DNA from: Numidum massiliense
GTDB lineage: Bacteria > Bacillota > Bacilli > Thermoactinomycetales > Novibacillaceae
NCBI RefSeq assembly: GCF_001375555.1
Contig: NZ_CTDZ01000009.1
Span: 675,758-739,757 of the forward strand
Reading direction: 5' to 3'
DNA: 64,000 nt
Shown here: positions 34,185-42,700 of the stretch, one piece after another
Numbering within the stretch: position 1 is the stretch's first letter
Layout: each line of letters opens with the position of its first letter
The notes under the pieces: generated by a model
Seen by the model: only the letters and a program-made list of their open reading frames with translations
What the model was told of the DNA's origin: nothing
Databases searched by the model: none
Translations under genes and position numbers: made by a program

Positions 34185-36211
34185 ACAAAGTGAGCGCTGC
34201 AAACAAATTAGAGCCTCTTAATAAGGTAGATGCCGTCGGAGAAGGACATGTTGCGAATGAAATGAACGAACAGTTGGATCCTGTCACATTTGAAGTGTTG
34301 AAAAATGCGTTTATCAATTTGGTCGACCAGATGTCGGAACAAATTTTGCGCACGTGCTATTCTTTCGTCATTTATTGCCGCGATTTTTCCAATGCGCTCA
34401 GCGATGCCGCAGGGAATACGGTGATGCAGGGAAGTCAAGACATCGCCGTCCACGTCGGGACGCTGCACCAGACCGCTAAGGCGGTGCTCAAGCAGTTCGC
34501 AGACGACATCCACCCGGGGGACGTGTTTCTCATTAATGACCCTTATCTCGGAGGCACGCACTTTTGCGATGTGCGGGTGATCCGGCCGGTGTTTGTCGAC
34601 GGGGAATTGCTCGCATTGCTGCAATCGAATGGTCACTGGGCAGACGTCGGAGGCAGTGTGCCCGGTTCCTTCGACGTGAAGGCGAAAGACTACTACGGCG
34701 AAGGGTTGCGCATTCCGCCGCTCAAAGTGTGGGATCGCGGAAAGTATCGCCAAGATGTCGCCAATTTGTTGGCCGCGAACATGCGCGTGCCGGAAGATCG
34801 GTTGGGCGATTTGCGCGCCCAGGCTGAGGCGACGCGCGTCGGAGAGAAACGATTGTTGGAGTTGGTAGAGAAATACGGAAAAGAGACCGTAAAAGCGGCC
34901 TTTCGCGAGAGTCAAGACTACGTGACGCGGGTCACTGCGAGCCGGATCGAAAAATTGCCCCGGGGCACGTGGGAAACGGAAGATTACATCGATAGCGACC
35001 CGACGATCGGGGACGGCATGATCCCGATCCGCGTTAAAATGCGCATCGACGAAGAAGGAATACATTACGACCTCACGGGCACGCATCCGTACATTAATTG
35101 TTTTTTGAATTCGGGCTACGGGGCGACGTATTCTGCACTACTCGCGGGAACGAAGACGTTTTTCCCCGATATTCCGCTCAACTCCGGGTTTTATCGCCTG
35201 ATTAAGGCGACGATCCCCGAGGGGACGGTCGTGAACGCACCCGATCCTGTCGCTGTGACCGGTTTTTGTTCCGGCGTCTTTGAAAAAGTGATGAATGCCA
35301 TTTTTGAGCTGTGGTCGGGGATCGTTCCGGAACGGGCTATGGCCTGCTCCTTTAACTTGGAATACTTGCTCGTCGGCGGAAGGGATAAGCGGCCTGGCTA
35401 CGATTCATTCTTCATGTGGTACGACTGGATGGCGGGAGGCTGGGGCGCTCGGCAGGGAAAAGATGGCTCAAATGCGACAGCGCCCGTCTTCGGCGTCGGG
35501 TTGTCTGTGCAGCCGGTGGAAGGGCAAGAACGGCTCAGCCCGGTCGTGACGACACAGCACCAAATGATTACCGACTCTGGAGGTCCGGGGCAGTTTCGCG
35601 GCGGTTGCGGCGTGGAAAAAGGTGGCGTTCTCACCGACAGTGAGAAGGTCGTCATCTCTAACTGCTGTGACCGCAGTATCTCCTTGACGTGGGGCATCTT
35701 TGGTGGGCAGCCGTCCATCCCGCACGGCGTATGGCTCAATCCGCAAACAGCGGGTGAAAGTTATTTGGGAGCCGTTTTTTCCGGAGAGCCTTTACAGACG
35801 GGCGATTGTTTCACTCGTCCGAGTGCGGGTGGGGGCGGTTTAGGCGACCCGCTCAAGCGGGACCCGCGCCAAGTGTTAGAGGATGTCATTGACGAGTACG
35901 TCTCTGTCGAACGGGCGCGGAAGGACTACGGCGTCGTCATTGAGCCGATCGACCCTGAAGTGTGTAAGTACGCCATCGACTGGGAACAGACGGAAGCCGT
36001 GCGGAGAGACATCCGCGCCCAGCGGAAGCAGTGGCTGCAGCAAGATCCGCTGGAGGTGCTGCAAGACTTCATCGACGAAAAGATCGATGCGCTAGACGTC
36101 GTTCGGCGCTACGGGGTCATCGTCGATCGCGCCAAACAGCAGGTGCTACCGCGTTCGACGGAACAGTTCCGCGCGATGCTACACCGGCGTACAGTACCGT
36201 TCTGGGAGTGA
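34181..36211 (+). CDS. hyuB: HyuB-type amidohydrolase B subunit
   Basis: 676 residues from GTG 34181, overlapping hyuA by GTGA. HyuB features include LDPVTFEVLKNAFINLVDQM, CRDFSNALSDAAG, HVGTLHQTAKAVL, the metal-site segment INDPYLGGTHFCDV and GGGGLGDPLKRDP near residue 550. It forms the heteromeric enzyme with HyuA. About 30 residues of unusual sequence precede the conserved N-terminus. The C-terminal 100 residues carry two similar segments, EDVIDEYVSVERARKDYGVV and QDFIDEKIDALDVVRRYGVI, an internal duplication. Confidence 0.87.
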   Translation: MNKVSAANKLEPLNKVDAVGEGHVANEMNEQLDPVTFEVLKNAFINLVDQMSEQILRTCYSFVIYCRDFSNALSDAAGNTVMQGSQDIAVHVGTLHQTAKAVLKQFADDIHPGDVFLINDPYLGGTHFCDVRVIRPVFVDGELLALLQSNGHWADVGGSVPGSFDVKAKDYYGEGLRIPPLKVWDRGKYRQDVANLLAANMRVPEDRLGDLRAQAEATRVGEKRLLELVEKYGKETVKAAFRESQDYVTRVTASRIEKLPRGTWETEDYIDSDPTIGDGMIPIRVKMRIDEEGIHYDLTGTHPYINCFLNSGYGATYSALLAGTKTFFPDIPLNSGFYRLIKATIPEGTVVNAPDPVAVTGFCSGVFEKVMNAIFELWSGIVPERAMACSFNLEYLLVGGRDKRPGYDSFFMWYDWMAGGWGARQGKDGSNATAPVFGVGLSVQPVEGQERLSPVVTTQHQMITDSGGPGQFRGGCGVEKGGVLTDSEKVVISNCCDRSISLTWGIFGGQPSIPHGVWLNPQTAGESYLGAVFSGEPLQTGDCFTRPSAGGGGLGDPLKRDPRQVLEDVIDEYVSVERARKDYGVVIEPIDPEVCKYAIDWEQTEAVRRDIRAQRKQWLQQDPLEVLQDFIDEKIDALDVVRRYGVIVDRAKQQVLPRSTEQFRAMLHRRTVPFWE

Positions 36212-36330
36212 GTGGCGTCGTCCACCGGGTTGCCGCCTAAATAAACGCGATTGTTACAAGCTAATGGCGCACAAGCTAGCGTGCGATGAAACATATATAA
36301 AATTTCGTAGAAACAGAGAGGAAGATCGCC

Positions 36331-37665
36331 ATGACAACGACACAAACAGAAAAAATGTTACCAGGGAAACTTTCTTCCGCACTTCATGTGCGCCGCCAAG
36401 CGGCAGTGCCAAGAGGACCGTACAACGTTTCCCCTTTATATGTAAAAAAGGCAGAAGGTGCAATTCTCACGGATGTCGACGGGAATGAGCTCATCGATTT
36501 TGCTGGCGGGATCGGCATGCAAAACGTGGGACACTGTCACCCGAAAGTCGTTAAGGCCGTGCAAGAACAAGCATCCAGCTGCATGCACAGTTGTTTTCAC
36601 GTCATGCCCTATGAAAATTATATCGAGCTAGCAGAAAAATTGAACGAGCTCGTTCCCGGAGACTGGGAAAAGAAGACACTGTTTATTAACAGTGGTGCGG
36701 AAGCGGTAGAAAATGCGGTTAAAATTGCACGCAAAGCGACGGGGAGGAGTGGCATTCTCTCCTTTCAGCGCGGTTACCACGGACGGACGCTCATGACGAT
36801 GTCCTTAACGAGCAAAGTGAAACCGTATAAGCACGGGTTTGGTCCCTTTGCGACAGATACGTACAAATTGCCTTATCCGTATTATTACCGAGCGTCGCTA
36901 GGCACGACGCCGGATGAGGTAGACGCAAGCATTTTACAACAAATCGAGCAGTTTTTCATCGAGGAGGTTGCGGCGAGCGACATCGCGGCGATCGTGATGG
37001 AGCCGGTGCAAGGGGAAGGCGGCTTCGTCGTCCCGTCGCGCACCTTTGTACAGGGCATCCGCGACATTTGCGACAAGTATGGCATTCTCTTCATTGCCGA
37101 TGAAATCCAGACGGGTTTCGGGCGTACGGGAAAAATGTTTGCCATTGAGCATTTCGGGGTGGCCGCCGACTTGGTAACGATGTCGAAGTCGATCGCCGCC
37201 GGGATGCCTCTCAGTGCGGTAACGGGTCGGGCAGAGTTGATGGACGCACCGGAGAGTGGACAGTTGGGAGGTACCTTTGCCGGGAGCCCGGTATCGTGTG
37301 CCGCGGCACTCGCTGTACTAGAAGTGCTCGAAGAGGAAAAATTGTTAGCACGCGCGGCGGTCATCGGCGAGCGCATGCACGCAGCATTTACAGAGATGGC
37401 GACAACGTACGACATCATCGGCGATGTTCGCGGACTCGGGGCGATGACAGCGATCGAACTCGTGGAAAACCGCGCCACGAAACAGCCGGCGACAGCGGCG
37501 ACGGCGCGCATTTTGGAGCGCTGCTGGAAAAATGGGCTACTCGCCGTCAGCGCAGGCATTAACGGGAATGTCCTCCGCTTCCTACCGCCTCTCGTCATTG
37601 CGGACGAACAACTGACGGCGGGATTAAATATATTGACGACGGCGATTGCCGCGGAGTACCGCTAA
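36331..37665 (+). CDS. gabT: Class III omega-amino acid aminotransferase (GabT/DavT type)
   Basis: 444 residues. PLP fold I features: INSGAEAVENAVKIARKATG, GRTLMTMSLT, EPVQGEGGFV, IADEIQTGFGRTG and the Schiff-base Lys in TMSKSIAAGMP (Lys286). It moves the terminal amino group of 4-aminobutyrate or 5-aminovalerate to 2-oxoglutarate. The position before a semialdehyde dehydrogenase and CsiD/LhgO favours 5-aminovalerate as substrate, making glutarate semialdehyde. The ribosome site AGAGGAAG is modest. The 119-bp gap to hyuB has no terminator, so one operon is likely. Confidence 0.92.
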   Translation: MTTTQTEKMLPGKLSSALHVRRQAAVPRGPYNVSPLYVKKAEGAILTDVDGNELIDFAGGIGMQNVGHCHPKVVKAVQEQASSCMHSCFHVMPYENYIELAEKLNELVPGDWEKKTLFINSGAEAVENAVKIARKATGRSGILSFQRGYHGRTLMTMSLTSKVKPYKHGFGPFATDTYKLPYPYYYRASLGTTPDEVDASILQQIEQFFIEEVAASDIAAIVMEPVQGEGGFVVPSRTFVQGIRDICDKYGILFIADEIQTGFGRTGKMFAIEHFGVAADLVTMSKSIAAGMPLSAVTGRAELMDAPESGQLGGTFAGSPVSCAAALAVLEVLEEEKLLARAAVIGERMHAAFTEMATTYDIIGDVRGLGAMTAIELVENRATKQPATAATARILERCWKNGLLAVSAGINGNVLRFLPPLVIADEQLTAGLNILTTAIAAEYR

Positions 37666-37877
37666 CAGAGGTTTTTACGGGCCATGCGTAGCAGGAATAG
37701 CAGCGATAAGAACGGCTGATCGAGTGGAGCCAAAAGTGTCCACTCGATCGACTAAAGGCAACGAATCGTGCCCGTCCGATCGACTGGGTGCAACGAACGG
37801 TGTTTACAAAGTTGACGACAACGTATGTCGTTTGTGTGGTCGACCGCAAAGCGGAAAAAAGAAGCGGAGGATGATTT

Positions 37878-39290
37878 GTGAAACAAGAAGCTCAACTGGA
37901 TAAAGTGTTGTCGCGATTTGACGTCTTAGCGCTCGCTTTTGGCGCGATGATTGGTTGGGGATGGGTTGTGCTCGCCGGGGAGTGGATTAGCCAAGCAGGT
38001 GTGCTCGGATCGGTCGCCGCCTTTCTCGGCGGCGGAGCGATGGTGCTGTTTGTCGGGCTCGTCTACTCGGAACTGACGTCCGCCATGCCGGAAACAGGCG
38101 GGGTTAATATTTTTTTAACTCGGGCGTTGGGGAGTCGCTGGGCGTTCATCGGTTGTTGGTCGCTCGCGATGGGATACATCTCGGTCGTCGCCTTTGAGGC
38201 GGTCGCGCTCCCTACCGTCATCGACTATTTGTTTCCCGGTTTTCAGGCGGGCTATTTGTGGGAAGTTGCCGGCTTTGAAGTTTACCTATCGTGGGCGGGG
38301 ATCGGCATTGCCGGATCGCTTATCGTCATGTGGATCAACTACCGTGGCATTAAGCAAGCCGCCTTTTTCCAAATTGTATGTACCGTTATGCTCACACTCA
38401 TCGGACTCGTACTCATTGTAGGTAGTCCGCTGACGGAAAGCCCCGCTGGGGTGTCACCGCTATTTGCGGGGGGAGCGGTCGGTTTGTTCGGCGTGCTAAT
38501 CATGACGCCGTTCATGTTTGTCGGGTTTGACGTCATCCCGCAAACGGCGGCAGAAATCAATCTACCCTATAGGCAAATCGGGAAAGTGTTAATTTTGTCC
38601 GTCGCGATGGCCGTCGTCTGGTATATCGGCATCGTATATGCCGTCGGCCATTCTCTTAGCCGCGAGGCGATTACTACCTCTTCCTTACCGACAGCCGATG
38701 CGCTTGCAGCCGTTTTGGGGACGCCTTGGGGCGGGAAGTTACTCATAATCGGCGGCATTGGCGGGATTTTGACGAGTTGGAACGCCTTTTTTGTCGGGGG
38801 TAGCCGCATTTTGTACGTCATGGCGCAAAAAGGGATGCTGCCGCAAATATTCGGTAGGTTGCACCCAAAGTATCATACACCAGCTAATGCGATCTTGCTT
38901 ATCGGCGGTGTGTCGTTGCTCGCCCCTTTATTCGGCCGTCAGACGCTGCTCTGGCTGACGAACGCGGGTAGTCTCTCCATTATGATTACGTATATCCTCG
39001 TGTCTATCGCGTTCGTGTGGCTGCGGAAGCGGGAACCGCAGATGGAACGGCCGTTTCGCGCTGGTAAATCTGCTTGGATTGGCTGGGCAGCTATTGTGAC
39101 CAGTGTGATTTTAGGTGTGCTTTACTTACCGGGAATGCCAGCCGCACTCGAGTGGCCGTATGAATGGGCGATGTTACTCGCTTGGTGGGGCGTCGGTGCC
39201 GTCTATTTTTTCCGTCTGCGCGCGAGAGAGAAGTCTCGGGAGGGCGAGGTTGCAGAACGAACGACCGCAACGGTGGATCGTGCTCAATAA
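37878..39290 (+). CDS. APC-superfamily amino-acid permease
   Basis: 470 residues with about twelve membrane helices. Typical APC marks: FDVLALAFGAMIGWGWVVLA in helix 1, SAMPETGGVNIFLTRALG (helices 2-3), and MTPFMFVGFDVIPQTAAEIN. GTG 37878 follows GGAGGATG. The cytoplasmic C-terminal tail is charged. Located inside the degradation operon, it likely imports the lactam-derived amino acid or lysine catabolite; the cargo cannot be read from sequence. Confidence 0.85.
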   Translation: MKQEAQLDKVLSRFDVLALAFGAMIGWGWVVLAGEWISQAGVLGSVAAFLGGGAMVLFVGLVYSELTSAMPETGGVNIFLTRALGSRWAFIGCWSLAMGYISVVAFEAVALPTVIDYLFPGFQAGYLWEVAGFEVYLSWAGIGIAGSLIVMWINYRGIKQAAFFQIVCTVMLTLIGLVLIVGSPLTESPAGVSPLFAGGAVGLFGVLIMTPFMFVGFDVIPQTAAEINLPYRQIGKVLILSVAMAVVWYIGIVYAVGHSLSREAITTSSLPTADALAAVLGTPWGGKLLIIGGIGGILTSWNAFFVGGSRILYVMAQKGMLPQIFGRLHPKYHTPANAILLIGGVSLLAPLFGRQTLLWLTNAGSLSIMITYILVSIAFVWLRKREPQMERPFRAGKSAWIGWAAIVTSVILGVLYLPGMPAALEWPYEWAMLLAWWGVGAVYFFRLRAREKSREGEVAERTTATVDRAQ

Positions 39291-39390
39291 CCACCGCCCT
39301 GAATGGTGGTGTGCCCAATAACGGATCGCTGGTCATGATAGCTTATGCGCACACAATAATGGATCAATCGTAAACAGGAGTGAGAGAAAG

Positions 39391-40833
39391 ATGAGAATTG
39401 ACAACTACATTCGCGGGTGGCGCAAGCCTGAGCGAGGGGAGTATGTCCAGTGTGTGAGTCCGCACGACGCGAAGGAAGTGTGTGCGGCGTATCCCCGAAG
39501 TACCGCGGAAGATGTGCGGCTGGCAATTGCAGCGGCGAAAGAGGCGTTTCCCGCTTGGAAAAAGTTAACTGCTCCACAGCGCGGCGCTTATTTGCAGCGT
39601 GCGGCGCAAATATTGAAGGAAGAGGCTAAAACGATCGGGCGGGATTTGACTCGCGAAGAAGGAAAAACGTTGGCTGAAGGGATCGGGGAAACATTGCGCG
39701 CTGCGGCTATCTTGGAGTTTTTCGCTGGCGAAGGGTTTCAACCAGCGGGAGAAGTCATCCCTTCGGCAGACCGAGGAACATTTTTGTACACGACGCGGAT
39801 GCCGCACGGACCGGTCGGACTCATTACGCCGTGGAATTTTCCGATCGCCATACCGGCGTGGAAAATGGCGCCAGCACTCATATACGGCAACACAGTTGTC
39901 CTTAAGCCAGCGGAGTTGACGCCCGTATCCGTCTACCACCTCGTACGGGCGCTGCACGAAGCGGGGATCCCGGAAGGTGTCGTCAACTGTGTATTTGGTT
40001 CGGGATCCGTCTTAGGAGCGGAGATGGTGGGGCATCCGGATGTAAAAGCGATTTCCTTTACTGGTTCAAACAGCGTCGGGTCGCGCATCCGCGAACAGTG
40101 TGCTGCCCTCGGTAAGCCAGCGCAGCTAGAGTTAGGCGGCAAAAACCCACTCATCGTGCTCGAGGACGCTGACCTTGAGCAGGCCGTATCGCTTGCGATC
40201 TCCGGTGCGTTCCGTTCTACCGGACAGAAGTGTACTGCCACGAGTCGTGTGATCGTCGCCGAAAAAGTGTATGATGAGTTTCGGGAACGGTTACTGACGG
40301 AGACGAAACGAGTGCGGGTCGGCAATCCTTTGGACGCGGCGACGTTTATGGGACCGCTCGCTTCCCGTGAGCAGTGGGAAACAGTGAGGCGCATGATTGC
40401 CGCGGGCAAAGCAGAAGCAGCGTTGCTCACCGGGGGCGAAGTGCCTGAAGATGAACACTTAGCGGGTGGTTATTACATTCAGCCGACGATTTTTGAAAAT
40501 GTGCCGCGGGAGGCGACGATTGCACGGGAAGAAATTTTCGGCCCAGTGATCGCACTGTTCAAAGTGAAAACGTTTGACGAAGCGGTTGCGTTGGCAAACG
40601 ATACAACCTTCGGATTGAGTGCCTCTGTCTGCACGCGCGATTTGTCGCTTGCGCACCGCTTTGCGGAAGAAATCGAAGTCGGAATGGTCCACATAAACTC
40701 CGAGACGGCCGGAGCCGAGCCACAGGCGCCGTTTGGCGGGTGTAAAGGGTCCGGAACGGGGCTGCGCGAACAAGGAAAGACCGCGATCGATTTTTACACC
40801 CAAGTGAAGACCGTTTACATGACTCACAGTTAA
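39391..40833 (+). CDS. Semialdehyde dehydrogenase (aldehyde dehydrogenase family, GabD/DavD role)
   Basis: 480 residues. ALDH features: TPWNFPIAIPAWKMAPALIY, VLKPAELTPVS, SFTGSNSVGSRI, the general-base Glu in LELGGKNPLIV (about residue 247), the nucleophile Cys in FRSTGQKCTATSR (Cys281) and EIFGPVIALFKV. The sequence is close in style to YcbD-type 2-oxoglutarate-semialdehyde dehydrogenases; in this operon oxidation of glutarate semialdehyde to glutarate is the expected step. AGGAGTGAGAG precedes the ATG. Confidence 0.88.
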   Translation: MRIDNYIRGWRKPERGEYVQCVSPHDAKEVCAAYPRSTAEDVRLAIAAAKEAFPAWKKLTAPQRGAYLQRAAQILKEEAKTIGRDLTREEGKTLAEGIGETLRAAAILEFFAGEGFQPAGEVIPSADRGTFLYTTRMPHGPVGLITPWNFPIAIPAWKMAPALIYGNTVVLKPAELTPVSVYHLVRALHEAGIPEGVVNCVFGSGSVLGAEMVGHPDVKAISFTGSNSVGSRIREQCAALGKPAQLELGGKNPLIVLEDADLEQAVSLAISGAFRSTGQKCTATSRVIVAEKVYDEFRERLLTETKRVRVGNPLDAATFMGPLASREQWETVRRMIAAGKAEAALLTGGEVPEDEHLAGGYYIQPTIFENVPREATIAREEIFGPVIALFKVKTFDEAVALANDTTFGLSASVCTRDLSLAHRFAEEIEVGMVHINSETAGAEPQAPFGGCKGSGTGLREQGKTAIDFYTQVKTVYMTHS

Positions 40834-40852
40834 AACGGGAGAGGGATAGCAC

Positions 40853-41188
40853 ATGTTTACTGGGAAAACGTATTTTTTAGCGGGACACGCCCGCCTGCCG
40901 CAAGGTATTGCGGCGCATAGTGTGTACGACGTCTTGACGATTACGGTCGAGGTGGACAATAAATACCAAGTAATCCTCGAAGCGTCATGCACGCTGGCGA
41001 CCGACCATGGAAGGGATTATGTCAGCCAAATTTTACGGGGCTGCAGCCTACAAGATGACTTCGAACAGTTGCGCCGCCGCATTATGAATTACTACAAAGG
41101 TAAGGCGCAAAGCGCGATCGTCGCTGCGTTGAAGGACTTGTACAACCAATACTTAGAGCAGCAACAAAAAAACGGTGCAAAACAATAA
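40853..41188 (+). CDS. DUF3870-family protein
   Basis: 111 residues, starting MFTGKTYFLAGHARLPQGIA and containing FEQLRRRIMNYYKGKAQSAI, the conserved core of DUF3870. No catalytic motif is visible. It lies 19 bases after the dehydrogenase in the same operon. The family has no known function; members sit in similar amino-acid or amide catabolic operons as far as I recall. Confidence 0.75.
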   Translation: MFTGKTYFLAGHARLPQGIAAHSVYDVLTITVEVDNKYQVILEASCTLATDHGRDYVSQILRGCSLQDDFEQLRRRIMNYYKGKAQSAIVAALKDLYNQYLEQQQKNGAKQ

Positions 41189-41253
41189 ATTTAGGACTTC
41201 GAACGACACAAAGGCACCAGAACAGGGACAAGAAAATAAACAAACGAAACCAC

Positions 41254-41484
41254 TTGACAAATAGGAATAGTGGGTTTAAAATGAACTCATAATTGATGAA
41301 ACGGATCGTATTCATGGGTGGCTGATCCCTTCCCAACTCCGATACGAACGCTCGTCAATCGCACACACAACCGTAAATACGGACTGCCTACATTTGCCGG
41401 ACTTTGAGCGATCAAAGCACCACGCAAACAGAACAGCCAGTCACACCATCCTAAGGGGTGGTATGACTGGCTTTATATTTTTTC
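41254..41484 (+). promoter_or_regulatory. Promoter and attenuator-type leader of csiD/glaH
   Basis: TTGACA (41254-41259), 17-bp spacer, TAAAAT (41277-41282) give a leader of about 200 nt. It ends in a very stable terminator: AGCCAGTCA (41435-41443) with TGACTGGCT (41464-41472), extended by seven more pairs after one mismatch, then TTTATATTTTTT (41473-41484). The csiD ribosome site follows immediately. The layout, and even the AGCCAGTC stem start, mirror the hyuA leader. Smaller hairpins (CCGTAAATACGG, TTTGAGCGATCAAA) lie upstream. A regulated read-through is implied; the ligand or protein is unknown. Confidence 0.6.
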
Positions 41485-41498
41485 GAGGAGGAAAAAAC

Positions 41499-42437
41499 AT
41501 GGGATTAGTAACGAGTGAAAAAGAGCGAAAGTATGTCCAGAAGCACCGCGCCTACGAGGTGATGCCGCACCCGAAGCACCCGCGCCTTTACCATTTGCAG
41601 CTTGATGGGGAACTGTTGGCCCGCTTTTTCGACAAATGCAAAGAGGAGACGGAACAGTCGTTAGAATACGTACCGTATGCGCGGCACGTGATCGCCCACT
41701 ACATGCGGGAGTTGTTCGGCGGCTCCTTCCAAGAAACGCTGCGCGGCATTCTCCACGACCGCGAGAGCGGTGGATTTACGATCGGGGTGCAGGGGTGCAC
41801 GACTAACCCCGCCGACTATGTGAAGTTTGCCACCGCCCTCACCCACTTAGTCGGGATTCCCAACTTTGACGCGATGAGCGGCAAGTACTACGCCCGCTTT
41901 ACAGTTAAAGATACGGATAACAGCGATTCGTATTTGCGTCAGGCGTATCGCCTGTTTACACTACACACCGACGGCACGTTCGTCGATGAAGCGACGGATT
42001 GGCTGCTCATGATGAAGATGGCAGAAGAAAATGCGGTTGGTGGGGAATCGCGTTTGCTCCATCTCGACGATTGGGAGGATTTAGAGAAGTTTAGCACCGA
42101 TCCGCTCGCCACGTATGAGATGACGTATAAGGCGCCGCCGAGCAAAAACGTGCAAGAAGTGGTACGGCGGAGCACGTTTTTCCAGCACAACAACGCCCCG
42201 TGCATTTGCTTTATCGACCAGTTTGCCCATCCGGAGACGGTCGAGCAGGCCCTTTACTTAAAGAAATTGTCGCATTCGGTAGAAAACAGTCCCGCGACGC
42301 ACGCTTTAAAGCTTCCCGTAGGGGATCTCGTCATGCTGAACAACTTGTTCTGGATGCACGGGCGGGCCGCTTTTGAGAAACACCCCCAACTGCATCGCGA
42401 GCTCATGCGACAACGGGGCCGCTTCGCGCAAGTGTAG
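41499..42437 (+). CDS. glaH: Glutarate 2-hydroxylase (CsiD/GlaH)
   Basis: 312 residues from ATG 41499 (CGAGGAGG). Fe(II)/2-oxoglutarate dioxygenase ligands are visible as His156 and Asp158 in TLHTDGTFVDE and His287 in NNLFWMHGRAAF. RHVIAHYMRELFGGSFQETL, IGVQGCTTNP and FFQHNNAPCICFIDQF match CsiD. It hydroxylates glutarate to L-2-hydroxyglutarate, consuming 2-oxoglutarate and O2. LhgO, the next enzyme, is encoded directly downstream. Expression is probably controlled by the leader terminator just before it. Confidence 0.92.
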   Translation: MGLVTSEKERKYVQKHRAYEVMPHPKHPRLYHLQLDGELLARFFDKCKEETEQSLEYVPYARHVIAHYMRELFGGSFQETLRGILHDRESGGFTIGVQGCTTNPADYVKFATALTHLVGIPNFDAMSGKYYARFTVKDTDNSDSYLRQAYRLFTLHTDGTFVDEATDWLLMMKMAEENAVGGESRLLHLDDWEDLEKFSTDPLATYEMTYKAPPSKNVQEVVRRSTFFQHNNAPCICFIDQFAHPETVEQALYLKKLSHSVENSPATHALKLPVGDLVMLNNLFWMHGRAAFEKHPQLHRELMRQRGRFAQV

Positions 42438-42571
42438 CATGCATCCGTACACACTGATGTTTAACAAAGGAGCGCTTGGAACACGAACGCGTATCGATCG
42501 ACTTACGCGCCGAAACATTAACTGCGGCAGACACATTAACTTCGTTAATAAGAATTAAGGAACGATTTACA

Positions 42572-42600
42572 GGCAGGCTCTCCGGCGGAGGAAGCCTGCC
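42572..42600 (+). terminator. Stem-loop between glaH and lhgO
   Basis: GGCAGGCT (42572-42579) and AGCCTGCC (42593-42600), 13-base loop, followed by TTCTTATACAATTT. It may end the glaH transcript or act as a third attenuator in this cluster; the remaining 100 bases show no clear promoter. Confidence 0.6.
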
Positions 42601-42700
42601 TTCTTATACAATTTAAAACGAAGGTTGCCTTCTTGTGTTAACGATCGGAGGTTGTTTTCCAAGACAAAAAAAAGGGAAGCAACTTAGGAGGTAGTGTACA

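Noticed and set aside
35398-35746. Overlapping antisense frames within hyuB
   Set aside because: Shadows created by the GC-rich codon usage of hyuB.
42438-42700. Third riboswitch-like leader before lhgO
   Set aside because: Only a single hairpin is visible and no clear promoter; it is listed as a terminator, with attenuation left open.
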